Source: Perca fluviatilis
Lineage: Eukaryota; Chordata; Actinopteri; Perciformes; Percidae
Reading direction: 5' to 3'
Length of the DNA stretch: 64,000 nt
Assembly: GCF_010015445.1 (NCBI RefSeq)
Contig: NC_053115.1
Location: 16,241,505-16,305,504, forward strand
Shown here: in pieces, positions 35,705 to 48,200 of the stretch
Layout of the letters: each line of letters opens with the position of its first letter
How positions within the stretch are numbered: position 1 is the stretch's first letter
Notes under the pieces: model-generated
Databases searched by the model: none
Seen by the model: the letters and a program-made list of their open reading frames with translations, nothing else
What the model was told of the DNA's origin: nothing
Made by a program: the position numbers and the translations under genes

Positions 35705-37393
35705 TCATTCCCTCACTGCCTCTGTGAGGCATCGATCAGTGCCATCACTGGCCTCCACCCGTGGCTTGCGACTCTTCCTCTGGCCTCCTCCTTCCACCCA
35801 GGAGTTATGAATAACTGTCCCCCCGCTGGGAGCCGGGTCCACCTGCAGAAGGGTAACTACCCTTTTTTTGACACGTGTTTTGAGGGCACGCCGCAGCTTC
35901 TGCCTGGTGAAAGCGTAGAGCAGAGGATGAAAAATAGTGGTTCCATAAGCCATCGCCAAGAAGCAGAGGCGTAGCCTCACCAGGCTGTCGCTGGGACCCA
36001 TACACAGGATCAGAATATTGACTGCAGACAGAGGGGCCCAGCAGCCCAGGAAGGTGGATATGATGAGTAGGGACATTTTTAGGACCCGACGTTGACGTTC
36101 TCGACGGTCCCTGTGCCTGCGCACTGCCCGCCTCAAGGCAATGATGGCAGAAACCGAGGCCTGTACACCCATGGTGGAGGCAGGCAGTGGTGAGGTGGCG
36201 TGGGTCTGGGTTGAGGCTGAAGCTGGGGTTGGAGAAGCAGGGGTGGCTGGTGTGGTGGCTATGGGGGTGGTGGCAGCAGTGCTGACAGTAGTGACTGTTG
36301 CTCCACTGTCAGACATCACCTGGGACATGGAGGGGAGCGGTGGGGGCGATGTTGGTGTAGGGGTGGGGGAGGGGATGAGAGGAGGATGGTTGAGGTTCTG
36401 GTTCTGGTTGGAGGACACTACCTCTGTGGGCAGGCTCAGGTCCTTCTTCCTCTTCCTCCTGCAGCGTATCCTGCAAGTGGAGTCCTTTGCACGTTTACCC
36501 CTCATCATGTGGGAGCCTATGCGAATGTTGAGGGCCTGCAGGATCCTGGAGTAGGTGAACAACATGACGGCCACAGCGATGAAGAAGCATGGCACTTGGA
36601 GTAACAAGTGGTAATACATAGCCAGGCCTGTGTAATACCCCTGCCCCCCAACGCACAACAGTGTCCTGTTCTGCCATACTGGAGTCAGGTGGTGTGAAGG
36701 CGAGGAAGGATGAGTTGAGGGTAAAGAGGAAGGAGAGATGGAGGAAAAAATAGGGGTCCGTCCAGTGGTGAGCTCAGAGACATTGTTCTGCACTTCAGGC
36801 TCCTCATCCTCACTGTCCTCAACCCTTGAAGAGAAGAAATCCCCCTCAAGGAAGGGCAGGAAGAAGACAGCCAAAGACACGGCCCACACTGCGGCCAGGA
36901 GCAGTGCTGCACGCCTGGGGGTCAGTAGACGACTGGCCGGACGCACTGAGATGTCGTATCTGTCCAAACTGATCACCAGAACATTGACCGCTGTGGCCAC
37001 ACTGGTGAATGTGACACAGGCTTCATGAAAGCAGCACAGCGTGGCCAGGCTGCCAACTCCACTTTCATTAGCTGGTAGCAGGATCACAGCCACAGTCAGT
37101 GGCAGACACAGCAGACAGACCAGTATGTCCAGCACATGGAGGTTGACTGTGACCAGGTTGCTGACTGAATCCACCAGGTTGGACTGAGCACAGTAGAGCA
37201 CAAGTACGGTCAGGTTGCTGCTGAAGCCCAAAACCAGCTCCAGCATCAGCACAGTGGTCAAAGACACCTGGAAGCCCAGGGGGTAGGGTGTGCTCCAGCC
37301 TTCCTCCACGCCCACCTCGCCCCCTACATCCAGCAGGTCTACCCCCTGACCATCGCTGGTCTCCAGGAGGTCACGATAGCCTTCGGTCTCCAT
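35705..37393 (-). CDS. gpr22: GPR22-type orphan class A G-protein-coupled receptor, single coding exon
   Basis: Encodes a 562-aa seven-helix plasma-membrane receptor. GPR22 is an orphan receptor, mainly of brain and heart in mammals, thought to couple to Gi/o; no ligand is assumed here. Seen: TM1 about 44-68 (N60), TM2 about 78-104 (D89), TM3 about 122-145 ending in an intact DRY (144-146), TM4 near W170, TM5 with P268, TM6 with CWAP (451-454), and TM7 with HPLLY (489-493), the form GPR22 has instead of NPxxY. C120 and C247 can form the usual TM3-ECL2 disulfide. Helix 8 is basic, and the VIHNSW tail (527-532) is family-typical. Sequons lie at N109, N204 and N242. Mammalian GPR22 is about 430 aa; the extra length is an acidic/Ser-Pro ECL2 (182-253) and a Ser/Thr/Pro-rich ICL3 (about 284-437). 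ATG 37393 was chosen because the three upstream in-frame codons begin with GTG and are preceded by TAA. Which teleost paralogue (a or b) it is remains undecided. Confidence 0.95.
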   Translation of the reverse strand: METEGYRDLLETSDGQGVDLLDVGGEVGVEEGWSTPYPLGFQVSLTTVLMLELVLGFSSNLTVLVLYCAQSNLVDSVSNLVTVNLHVLDILVCLLCLPLTVAVILLPANESGVGSLATLCCFHEACVTFTSVATAVNVLVISLDRYDISVRPASRLLTPRRAALLLAAVWAVSLAVFFLPFLEGDFFSSRVEDSEDEEPEVQNNVSELTTGRTPIFSSISPSSLPSTHPSSPSHHLTPVWQNRTLLCVGGQGYYTGLAMYYHLLLQVPCFFIAVAVMLFTYSRILQALNIRIGSHMMRGKRAKDSTCRIRCRRKRKKDLSLPTEVVSSNQNQNLNHPPLIPSPTPTPTSPPPLPSMSQVMSDSGATVTTVSTAATTPIATTPATPASPTPASASTQTHATSPLPASTMGVQASVSAIIALRRAVRRHRDRRERQRRVLKMSLLIISTFLGCWAPLSAVNILILCMGPSDSLVRLRLCFLAMAYGTTIFHPLLYAFTRQKLRRALKTRVKKRVVTLLQVDPAPSGGTVIHNSWVEGGGQRKSRKPRVEASDGTDRCLTEAVRE

Positions 37394-37419
37394 TGACGCC
37401 ACAGCACTCCCTTACACAT
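37339..37419 (-). other. uORF2 overlapping the gpr22 start out of frame
   Basis: ATG at 37419-37417 opens a 26-codon frame that runs through the gpr22 start codon in another frame and stops at 37339-37341. Overlapping uORFs of this kind usually lower translation of the main frame. That it does so here is inference. Confidence 0.5.
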
Positions 37420-37514
37420 AGCAACAGCGGCTGCCACGCCAGACCATGCTCTGTCTTTCTTCTGGCTCAAACGAGACAGTGATGAAGGATGATGGCCAGA
37501 TCTGTTCCGTGATT
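37394..37514 (-). other. gpr22: gpr22 5' leader of the coding exon, with splice acceptor
   Basis: On the minus strand a long pyrimidine-rich run ends in TTTTCACAG immediately before position 37514, a near-ideal vertebrate splice acceptor. The exon would therefore start at 37514 and carry 121 nt of untranslated leader before the ATG at 37393. The start context is not strong (T at -3, G at +4). The leader contains two upstream ATGs, annotated separately. The acceptor is read directly from sequence; its use is inferred from the multi-exon structure of GPR22 genes with a non-coding first exon. Confidence 0.7.
37412..37447 (-). other. uORF1 in the gpr22 leader (11 codons plus stop)
   Basis: ATG at 37447-37445 opens an 11-codon frame (MVWRGSRCCYV) that ends at TAA before the main ATG. 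It lies wholly in the predicted leader. A ribosome translating it would have to reinitiate to reach gpr22. Confidence 0.5.
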
Positions 37515-40500
37515 CTGTGAAAACAAAATAGAAAAGAGACATAGATAGGAGAAGAGGAGTAGAAAGACAGAGGACAGAGAGAGATCAAGCAGTTATCAGT
37601 CAGCTTGTCTCATATTTACTCAAAAATAAGAGAAGCTATGAGTTGACACGAGGTAAAAGTGATCTTGTCAGGTGATTAGAGTCATGGGGTGCAGTTCAAC
37701 CTGCTGCTGATGACCCATTATATTTTCATAGACAATGGTAACAGTTCAGACAGGAATTGGAGCAGGAAGTCTCTTGGGGGAAATTTGCAAGTATGAGTGC
37801 TTTAAGCAGGGACTCAGCGGAAGATCCCCGAACAGTCTACACATTTTAACAAACCAATGGGGATTTATTTTCTGACGGTGCTTACAATTCATATACTGTG
37901 CTAGATTCTGTTACAAAGATGTAAGCATGCTTCTCATGAGTGGGTGGATGTTTGATTCATTATTATGCAACATACATTATATGGGTCAGAAACAAAGCTT
38001 GCAGAATAAGGTATGTGGAAACATATATAAACAAACTACACCTGTACTGTTAAGATGGCTGTGACTACATGTTGTCTATAGTAAGATATACCCGGACCTG
38101 TTCCTCCATCGACAACCCACCTTGTGAAGATTAATTAATGCCTGTACAAATCCAATAAATGCTAACTAAAAAAAACAACCTTTTGTTAATTCTTGTTTTT
38201 TTCCAAAAGCAGTTAGCCTCTACCTCTAAGAGAAGAGGTGGCAGGGACATTTGTGGGCTGGTAAAGAGACCGTGCAGTGCACATCAACATAGCAGTCCCC
38301 CATACTGAGGGTGGCAGCAGTTAATAGCAGGGAATAACGGGGAGACATAATAAAGACGAATGGATCAATGATCCACAGACAGTGGCACATAAACAATGCT
38401 ATCAGAGAAAGACCAGCTCCCCTGGCATCTTCTCTCCACACCCCCTCGGTCTCATCTGGTCTCCTACATCCCTCACATCTCTTCCTACACTGTTCGCATT
38501 TCGTTTACTGGCTGAGACAGACTACTTTGCATGTAGATCATGTTATTCATGGCTGACTGGATGCTCTCCTGTGCTTGGGAAGGAATCATATAAAGTGTTG
38601 GTTGATTAGATATAAGATACCTGGTTGATATACCGTAAGAAAGAAATATTCCCCGCGTCTCTGAACGATGAGCTATGGTGTATCCTGACTGGCATCGTTG
38701 GCCTCCTTTGCTGTCAACCTTTCCTCTGCCACACCTTTTGTTCTCACCCTCTCGTTTGCCCTTTTCCCTTTGTTTTATTTCACAGTTCCTACCATTTGTC
38801 ATGTGAAAAGGACCTGCAGGCAGAACAGGACTCTGTGTGGAACAATCTTAATCCACAAATGGGTTTCATGGGGTTTGCGGTGTTGCTGGAACATTGATTT
38901 AAAGCATCATCGATCTGCCAATTTAACAAGCCTGGGGCAAGAGAACACAGAACCACACTCCCTAACTGCACCTCTCACGGCGACCTGAGGTCTCATTTTG
39001 AGCACTGCACGAAATAGTTGTGAGCAAATTTGTTTTATTCTCTCATTCCCAATTCATTCCTAACCCTAACCATTCCACCTGCAGTTAAATCATTGTTTTA
39101 TTAATTTACCTGAACACAGGTCACAGTATTTGTATGAATAAAGGTTGTGTGTTTTAAATGTTGGATGTAACTTTAGTGTTTGCAGCATTTCCCCTATCCC
39201 AAAACAGTCCAAAAAGAAGTATTGCACTGACAATGGAAATTTGGCCTATAAATGGAAATTATAGCATAATCACAGACATTGCCCTACGAGTTAAAAAATA
39301 TACTAGGTATTTAGATGAACCCTCTGTTTGAGACTGTTCACACTGAGTGTCTACCGCTTAATATTCAGTGTGCTGTGACCTTATAATGTCATCTACATCA
39401 ATTGTGTTTACAGTCTTTGTTCAATATGGTGGGCACCAAGGCAATAAGGAGCAAACAAATGAACACTTTATATTTGACAGTCAATCACTTACACCAATCA
39501 AAGAGGCAACATACATGTCAATACAGCATTAACCAAGCAGTGTATTCTATCTCTTGCAAATGCATTTGTGGCATGTGTTTGTAACAGTAAATAAATGTCA
39601 GGAGAAGAACTCAATTGTATGCTACCATAGAAGTTAAACCTAATAAATAATTTTGTAAATGTAAGCGTACCAGGACTGACAAAGAATGGGATGATACAAC
39701 ACAAAAAAATCAACTTTTATCTGAATTTTAATATATTCACAGATAATGTGATGTTTTCACAAACAGAGGAAATTGTTCTTTTTGACAAGAGCAAAATGGT
39801 ATTCTGCAGTCACTGATTTGATCAGTCTCATCAAACATCAGCCCATCATCTGTTTCTCTCAACAGTCCTGCCAATAAATACAAGGGGATGATTATGTACA
39901 GGTGAAATGAGCAGGCTGAATGGCTTTCAACAAGAGTCATTTATGTTACTCTATGACTAAGATAAACATTAAACCATTATCAGTCCTGTGATGCATGGGT
40001 TGTGTGATAACGGATATTCAGTAGTGTGGGGTTAACTGTTAAGAGCCACAAACAAAAGAGTAGAAAAAGAAGTCTGTGTAAGCATGCGGTTTGGGGGAAA
40101 GACAAAATGTCATAAGCCCTGAATATGAACAGCTGTGACTCTAACTCGCGGGCAGGAACAGTCACACTATTCTAGAATTCATAGGGAGAGGGGGAAGAAG
40201 AAAATTAAGATGTGTAGGCAGGGTGGTGAACTTTCTAATGATTCCTAGTGTTGGTGTCTTTCAGTGGGAATTGTAAATACTCAGGTTCATTTAGCCTCAA
40301 ATGACATCAGTCTTATACAATTTATGGTCCTGGTAACTGAAAAACAAGCTGCAGTGAACTCATTGCAGTTTGCTGTAATAATAATGATTTGGTTCTAAAA
40401 AAGTGCATCCATCCAATGATGTTTCGAAAGCTAAATAATTTGTCTTGTTGGTTTAGTGCGGATTGTAATGAGAATTGTCATCTACAGATTTTCCTTTGGC

Positions 40501-40761
40501 TTTGCAGAATATGTAATCAAATTTGGTGTCTTAATTACTGTGTGATTATGTGCTTTGCTCCAAAACAACAACAAAAAACTGACAGTGTCCTAGACTGCAC
40601 ACCTTCCTGGAGCCTGCTGTCAGAGTTATTATAGGTGTTGGGTAGTAGGCTAGACGACAGGTTGTCAAGCCTCTTTCCACAATATCAGAGGGTAAATGCT
40701 CAAGCAGATTCTGTTGTCAAGAGTGAAAAGTTCAGTTTCTCTTCTCAGTTTCTTATTTTCA

Positions 40762-40764
<3 letters not shown>

Positions 40765-40854
<90 letters not shown>
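40765..40854. repeat. Compound (AT)n-(TG)n microsatellite
   Basis: About 20 AT units run directly into 25 TG units at 40804/40805. Confidence 0.98.
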
Positions 40855-40857
<3 letters not shown>

Positions 40858-41322
40858 ATAACACACAACATAACTACATTGAGAAAAAATGTCAGAAGAA
40901 GAGGATGGACAACGTCCAACAGTGTGTATACTATAGGTCATGACCAAGAATGAAATATAGCTGATACACCCTGGACTGCAAAGATAACTGCAGCAAAACA
41001 TGGATGCCAAGATTAATTCAACACACAACTCTTTGTCCATCATGTTTAGCCAGACATGTTTTTTTTTATTATTATTATATTACAGCTCCTGTTTTCCTAA
41101 AAAAAAAAATCTAATTCATGTCCAGTCCTATTTTATTAACACATATGCACACAATTGCACATTCCACTCACTATTCTAACAAACAACATGGACTCGTAAA
41201 TATACTATAATGTCACTTGTGTAATCCTACCTCAATGGGTAGAGGCACACTTCACGTAATTCACACAAGATTCACTTCAGATGACAACTGCACTTCCAGG
41301 CCAGAGCACCTCTTTGATAAGC

Positions 41323-41323
<1 letters not shown>

Positions 41324-41405
<82 letters not shown>
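41324..41405. repeat. (AC)n microsatellite
   Basis: About 41 uninterrupted AC units. Confidence 0.98.
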
Positions 41406-41409
<4 letters not shown>

Positions 41410-42239
41410 CCTGTGACGTCTGAAATGAGGCAGAAAAGGTTTATGAAATCTGTCCCTACACATCTGTACACTCGCCTATTTTCGGTGGCCGCTACACGTG
41501 AGAATTCAGTTTGCTAATTATTTAAGTAAGCACCATTCGTGCCCTCTATCAAACTTTATTGGGTCAGTTTGCATATTTCTGAGGCTGTAACAACTTTCCA
41601 CAGAAGACATCTCTGTCTGTTATAAATTATTTGTGTGGTGATTGTGTTAGTATAGCGGTTAGGTAGTGTAGGTATAGCTAGTTCGTTGTTTTAAGACTCT
41701 CTGACCATTTTATCTCTGATTAAAAATCAATTTAAGTTAGAGTTTGCGAACTTGTCTGTTAGTGATAGAGGACAAACAATTACAGGTTCAAAGGGCTTGA
41801 AACTGGTTTAATATCCTGTGTCGCTGTCACCAATGCTATTCACCTGTAACCCAGTCAAGAAAAGGGTTAACAGAAACGTAGTTTTGGCCAATCGGCGGTG
41901 GTTGTGCCAGACTCCCGCCTTTGGCTGAGTCTCTATCTAATATGTCAGAGGGAGAGCAGGAGTGTGGTTTAACGTTGGTAGTCCCCAGAGAAGAAGTTGG
42001 TAATTTCATGGCTCAGATTAGAACCCAAATTGAAATGTAAGAAACTAAAATTGCTGAATGTTAGAACATTGTGTCAAATTGGTCGTTATTACTGTGACTT
42101 ATAAAGTGTCAGGTTTAGTTCCATCATAGTGTAAATAGTGTCAAAAAACATTAGCTGACGTTGTTGTTCAGTAGCTAGCTCAGAGATTATCTAACTAGCT
42201 AATGAAATTACAGATTTAGCATGGGGGTTTACACTTTTG

Positions 42240-42313
42240 CAAGGCACTGTATCCGTGTCACATTCTCATTAGGGGCTGAGCCCCCCTAAAGGTCTGATCC
42301 TAGAATCGCCCCT
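42240..42313. mobile_element. Right end of a hAT-like element
   Basis: GGGGCTGAGCCCCCCTAAAG followed by CCTAGAATCGCCCCTG. In reverse complement it begins CAGGGGCGATTCTAGG, a typical teleost hAT terminus. No matching left end was found. Confidence 0.4.
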
Positions 42314-45095
42314 GGCTGTAGGTAAGACAAAATAAGTATAATAGCTTGAAAAGGAAGCTGGACCGCTTAAGGATGACAGATAAGCAGCTCAGAATTCCAT
42401 AAGCTGATGTTTAAGGCCATCTAATGTTATCTGAAAAGTCTTGTTTAGTAGAGCACACTGGATTGCTTTGAGTTAGTCTAGTTATTCTGCCCTGTTGGCA
42501 GGAGTTCTTATTTTTACCATTTACCATGCTGCTGTGGGTCATATTCAGCAGTTGGAAATGATCCAGCTCTTCCGTGAGGCTCTGCACTTGCATCCACATC
42601 AGGGACGGTGATCATGCTGTTTACATCAGGACAACAATCAAAGTAGATGTGTGTCACTTTTTTCTCTCCAAATGAGATTGGAAAAATGCAGTGGTAGTAA
42701 GCAGTGCCTGGCTGTTCAGATAAGAAAAAAGATGTTTACAAGAGGGTATTGTATCTGACTACAGATCCACAAAGCTGTAATTGTATAGCTGCATTATATT
42801 GTGGTTTGTTTAGGTTACTATCTTTAGAAAAAATTTTGTTTTTTCTTTGATGGATTTTTCCTTTAAAACAGGAAAATGTCAGTACAAAACGGTGAAACGA
42901 GAAAGGAGCATTTGCTCCTTGACATTTAGGGAAAAAAGGGAAATTTAGAGGAGAGAGACAGGAAAGGTGAATGGAGAAAAAGAGGGAAACAAGAGAAAGC
43001 AAACAGGATGATGGCGCATGCAGCCCGCTGACTCATGGCTGTCTTAGGTATTCCTAATGTCCGCAGTGAGACAATCGATCAAAGGCTTCATTTTCCCACT
43101 CGATGCATCCAGCAGCGCTAACAGCGAGCAACCATCAGCTGGGCAGCAGCATCCCTGGCAGGCTCCCAGCAAACCAGCCTGGATGGGCAAACAACACAAC
43201 CTGCTCAGTTAGAGCAACAACGTCCCACCCTATCTGATATGTTTCTGATCAGGACAGTTTTAGGAACTTCAGGTGAAATGCAGTTTGAATGTACAACAAA
43301 CAAAATACTGTATATTACAGGCGTGAGTGTAACTCCAGAACTGTTCAAACTAACACTGTTGCTCCTTATGTGAGGCCAAGCAACACTTAATACAGTAAAA
43401 TAAAAAAATGGGTTTTCATAACTCCTGCCAAGCTCGCTGAAGACACACAAGCACACCATGTATTCCACAATGTAACTGCCATCCGCCTACACAGCCACCC
43501 ACCGCCAGCCCACGTCTCTGCACTCGCTCCCTGCTCGCATGCTCCCTGCAGATTCAGTGGAAGATGGACTGCCATCTGAGGTGAATGACATCCTGTGTAC
43601 TTAAGAAACTGCTGAATCCCATCCGCACTTATGCCTGAGACAAGTTAGGGAGAAAGGGACGATCGTAACGGGAGGTAAGATGAAAACGGGAGGTAGGTGC
43701 AATGAGGTAGTGATGGATGGGAGGGAGGCTTAGGGGTGTGTAGATGGATGCTGATTTGTGTGCTCGCTTGAGGCGAATGTTTGTTCCCTGCTCACTACCT
43801 CTATCCATCTCTCTTTTGAAAAGTCCCAGTTGCGCTGCCTCACCTCCCCTCACCATCCATCTTACAACCAGCACATGGCTCTTTACTTTTACACTGTGCA
43901 ATCTCTCTGTGTAATCCGAGCAGATCATCTGGACAGACTATTCTGTGATTTTGAATATTAAAATGCAAGTATACCGCTTACAGATTGCTGTCACCAAATC
44001 AGAGATATAGACTCAAATGTCCAGTCACTATCATCCCACAATACTGACTGCTGCTACCAGAACATCAATAAAAAAGCTATAGCAGGCAGGTTAATTATTG
44101 CAGCCTGTTCCATCTATAGGAACAGCTCTGTACAGAAAGAAGACCTTGGACTCTACAGCTCTGGTCCACAGGGTGTGAGTCATCATTATTACCTGACAGC
44201 GTGTCACTGGATTTCATTTGGCTCCACACATTCATTAAAGACACTCCTTGGTATCCTATATACCGTACGCTCCAAGCCTGTCATTTTGCTATTACAAGCT
44301 CCACCTCAATAAGCACTAATCAAGGCTACCGTGCAATCACAGTTCTTTAAAACAAGAAGAAATCAAAATCAAGTGTGAAAGCTGGCAAAATGAAGTAAAA
44401 CTGAGTCAGAGCAAGGAGACTGTTAACGTAAATCAGCGCTTTGGAAGGCTGTTTGATGGCCCATCCAACAGAATAGCAATGATTAGTAATAATGATGGTA
44501 AGAAAATAAAAGGAAAAATTGGAGAGATATAACAATGTCCATCATGTTTCTATTATACCAGTAGTTACTCGTACATCCCTTATGTGTTCTGAAGTGATTG
44601 GATGTGATTAGCAATGTCTCTGATTGGCAATCTCTCCATTTCAACAGCTCTTGTCATTAGGAGTTAATGGATTGTCTGAATGCAGTCAAATAGCGAGTAT
44701 GCTGATTTGTGTTGTAGTGTTGTGAATAAATCGTCAAGTCACAGTGGAAGGTCTGTGGTGGCTTTAATGCTGCTCTGGTGACAAGGCACCAAACCAACAG
44801 CTGATTATGCGATGAAAGGCCTGACTCTGATCTTCATTAGTAAGAAAAAGCTTTGACCCATGCTCACAAACAAGGGAGTTGACTCATAATGGTGGATGTT
44901 TAATTTTATTTTTCAATTAAAGGTGCACTCCCACCAATCTAACGTGAAGATCAGTTTACGTTATAAGGAGTATTACTCAGTGTGTAAAATCACTTTTATT
45001 ATGTCTACTGTGGCTCTGGAGAAAGCTTTACAACATTTGAGAAAAAAAAGCCCTAATGATGTAATCAGAGTTGCCTCAAACTGGGCTTCTTTTTA

Positions 45096-45265
45096 AAAGA
45101 TTATTTTTTGGGCTTTTCCACCATTCATTTTGACAGGACAGCTAGGTGTGAAAGGGGGAAGACATGCAGGAAACTGTTACAGGTCAGATTTGAACCATGG
45201 ACCTCTGCATCAAGGCATAAACCTCTCAGTATATGTGCACCTGCTCTACCCACTGAGCCAACCCC
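45096..45265 (-). mobile_element. tRNA-derived SINE
   Basis: In minus sense it opens with an A box (TTGGCTCAGTGGGTAGAG) and a B box (ATGGTTCAAATCTG), spaced as in a tRNA. It continues with TTTCCTGCATGTCTTCCCCC and a GGACAGC-containing pol III-independent body (AGCTGTCCTGTC), ending in TTGGGC-like tail sequence. This is the structure of a widespread percomorph SINE. The head no longer folds as a clean tRNA. Confidence 0.75.
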
Positions 45266-48200
45266 AACGCCAGGCTGAAAGGGCTCGAGACTTTTAACAG
45301 GAAGCCTTCGCTACAACCTTGGGGCGTGGAGTTTGAAAGACATGGGAAGGTGAACCCAATAAAGGCTATTGAGTTGCAATATGGGAAGTGTAGGATCCAG
45401 GTAGGTGTATATGGAAAGATCATTTCCAGAATAACCACATACTAAACAAGTCTAAAAGCTGCAGAATGTAAAAAAGTCTAAATGAAAAGATATCAAAATT
45501 ATTACAATTATATAAAATTATTATATTATTACATGCACTCAATTTATTGTCAAAGCCCTCAGTTTAAGATGCAACAGGGGCGGAGACAGATGTTGTAAAC
45601 ATTCGCGGCTGAGCCCAGACCTGGGGGGAGAGATTTTATTTCCATTAACAACAGCTATATGCACTTTTTTTCAAGATAATTGATAAAAATCTGTACAACA
45701 TTTAGGAAAACATAATAGTTGCCAAGAAAAACAATCATTCTGTAGAGCCTACATCCTGTATTTTTTATCTAATTGTTCTCCAACCATCTCCATCGTTCTG
45801 AAACCACAACACAGCAAACATTGAGGATGACTCATTTTCACTCCTGACACCTAAAAAGAGGCAGAAATTGTCTGATGTTTCTATTTTAAAGTTAGGCTAC
45901 ATAACATAGGTATGGTAGGAATTTGGGGTAAGCTACTACTAATCTTGAAACCTATTTTTGTTACACTATGCTGGAGTAGAGTTCACAGAATAAAAGGTGA
46001 TATTTCCTCAGTAATAGAACTTTTTCTCCATTAATTTGCTGGTCCAGTCAGAGAGACTGAGAGGAAATGACACAAAGTGGTTATTTTAAAACCCTAAAAG
46101 ATTTGGAGAAAAATGCGCAGTTGCTTTGATTATTTTTTCTTCACCAGATGGAAAGATGAAAACATTTCATTCTTAAAAGGTGCCCTGTGGACTTTTCTTG
46201 CAACCAAATTAGTGAAATGCATTTTTTGTATGCTTGAGGCCTAACAAATGTGTAGAATTAATTTCCTTCCTCATAGAACATTTGCAAATTTAAAATCTGC
46301 GCTGTTAACATCCATGTTTACTTGCCAGCAGTCTTCTTCTTCCCTGCCTTTTTTGTTGCATTGCTATGTTTCTTGGCACATTACATCCACTTGCAGATCA
46401 GCAGAATAGTGTGAGGCCATTGGCAGGACTGTGTATTGTGTTGTACCCCTACATAGCCGTGTGCACAAAAGGAAACAAAACCAGGACCCCTCATAAAAAC
46501 ATTGCTCCATAGCGCTACTAGTGGTCAAAAACTCCAAAGCATGCATTTAACACAACACAGCTTTATACCTAAACAGAATTATAGGTTGATATCCAAACCA
46601 GACCGTTCTATTTATTGCTGCACAGTGGCAGTTTAATCATGTAACCGTCGTTCTATTTTAAGTAACGGCCTCAGTTTTTAAATACCTAGAAAACGGAAAA
46701 CGGAACTTGTTAAGTTTAGGCAATAAAAAATACTTAAAACATCAGGGATTCAAATGTTTCACGTAAAACCACTAAAATTATGTAACCTCACAGACGTTAT
46801 TGGGTCAGAAACTAAGGTCCGTAAAACTTGGTTAATTTCAAAATGACAGTTGACTTTTCGTTTCACATGGGACACAAACCCCTGTCTCCTGAGTGAAATC
46901 CTGTGCTTTTGATAATTACTACAGACACAAGAGTTCACCGTCTAACGAGAAACATAATTGTCGGTCGTTATGAGCTGCTTGCCCAATCGACCCATATGGT
47001 CGTTTTCTGGGTGAGGACGGGCTGCTTTAATAAGACAGTGAAACAGCGAATCAGGAATTTTGCATTCTTGTAGTGTTCACCTTCAGCTTGAATTCAATCA
47101 AACCATTCTTCAGCAGATCAGGGCCTGCAGAGACAGGAATCTCTCTATGTACCATTTTTTACAGGTATCTGAAACAGACTCATGCTCAGATTGGTCTTTA
47201 GAGAAGTGGAGAGCAGTTGAAGAGGTCAGAAAACTAGAAAAATGGATTTGAAGGAAATGGAATAAGAGCAAAGGAGTAAGTAAAACTGATGGGGTACTAG
47301 AAAAAAAGACGGAAGTTGTCTGCGACAGGTTAAAGTGATTAATTGATCACTCCAGAAGGCAATTAGAGCTCAATTCATGCCATTTATCTCCTGCAGACAG
47401 GACATCATTGGCCAATAGGGGAGAGCGTCACGGCAGGCATCTGTGCTCTCACACCATAATGACAGACAGAGGGAGTGAAGAGTCAGGGATTTTTTTCAAT
47501 TCCCATTTAAAGAGGTTAAACCAGGAGGGCCGAAGTACATGAGACGCACACTCAATACTTACAGGTGGCAAATTAACCTAATTTACACATGCACCTAATG
47601 TCTGTCAGATTCCAACTTATGTATGAAAATATACATGTCATTATGTAAAACATACCAAAATATCCAATAAATATGCAAGAAAGCAGCTATATTCCTGTAT
47701 CTACGGGTGGCAACACTGAGTCTATAAGTCTTTGTGTGGGGGTCTTCTCTTCCATGTTGCCTCCATCTCCCACCTCTTGATAGTCTATTTTCACTCCATT
47801 CTTATAACGATTTAATGTTCCATCTCTTCTCTCTATTTGCTCTTCATGCGTCTCATTTTTTTCCACCTACATCCTTCTGCCTTTCTCCTGTCTGGTGCTG
47901 AGATCTGCTCCCCCTCTATGCTTCCCTGCACTCACGCACTTCGAGGAACATTGCTGCTGTATTTAGTGTTATTAGGTTAGGGAATTAAGACATGAGCACG
48001 CTGACAAGAAGGATGAGCAACCTCAGCCGCCAGTATACAATTTGTGTAAGGCATCTTTATCGTGTTTTGACTTCAAATCGGTTGTACAGAGACTGGGTTT
48101 GACAACTTGTTTCTATGGCTTGGATCAACTAGGACGATTAAAAGAGGATGTGGCCAATCCAGTCAAAATATTGTTCTTAATACGAACATGCAAATATAGT

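Noticed and set aside
36141..36554. 137-codon plus-strand ORF opposite gpr22
   Set aside because: It is the antisense shadow of the Ser/Thr/Pro-rich ICL3; its Val/Gly/Ala/Glu bias comes from that composition.
35705..37402. Start of gpr22 at 37402 (three residues longer)
   Set aside because: The codon at 37402-37400 is GTG, not ATG, and an in-frame TAA lies a few codons upstream. The first in-frame ATG is at 37393.
39050..39080. Telomere-like CTAACCCTAACC
   Set aside because: Only two units; chance or an everyday interstitial match.
45175..45265. Second tRNA gene
   Set aside because: A and B boxes are present but the arms do not pair properly and a SINE body follows; annotated as a SINE head.
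47060..47251. Possible exon: ORF with an internal TTTTTTACAG acceptor-like site
   Set aside because: No recognisable protein similarity (it does not resemble COG5) and no matching donor in frame.
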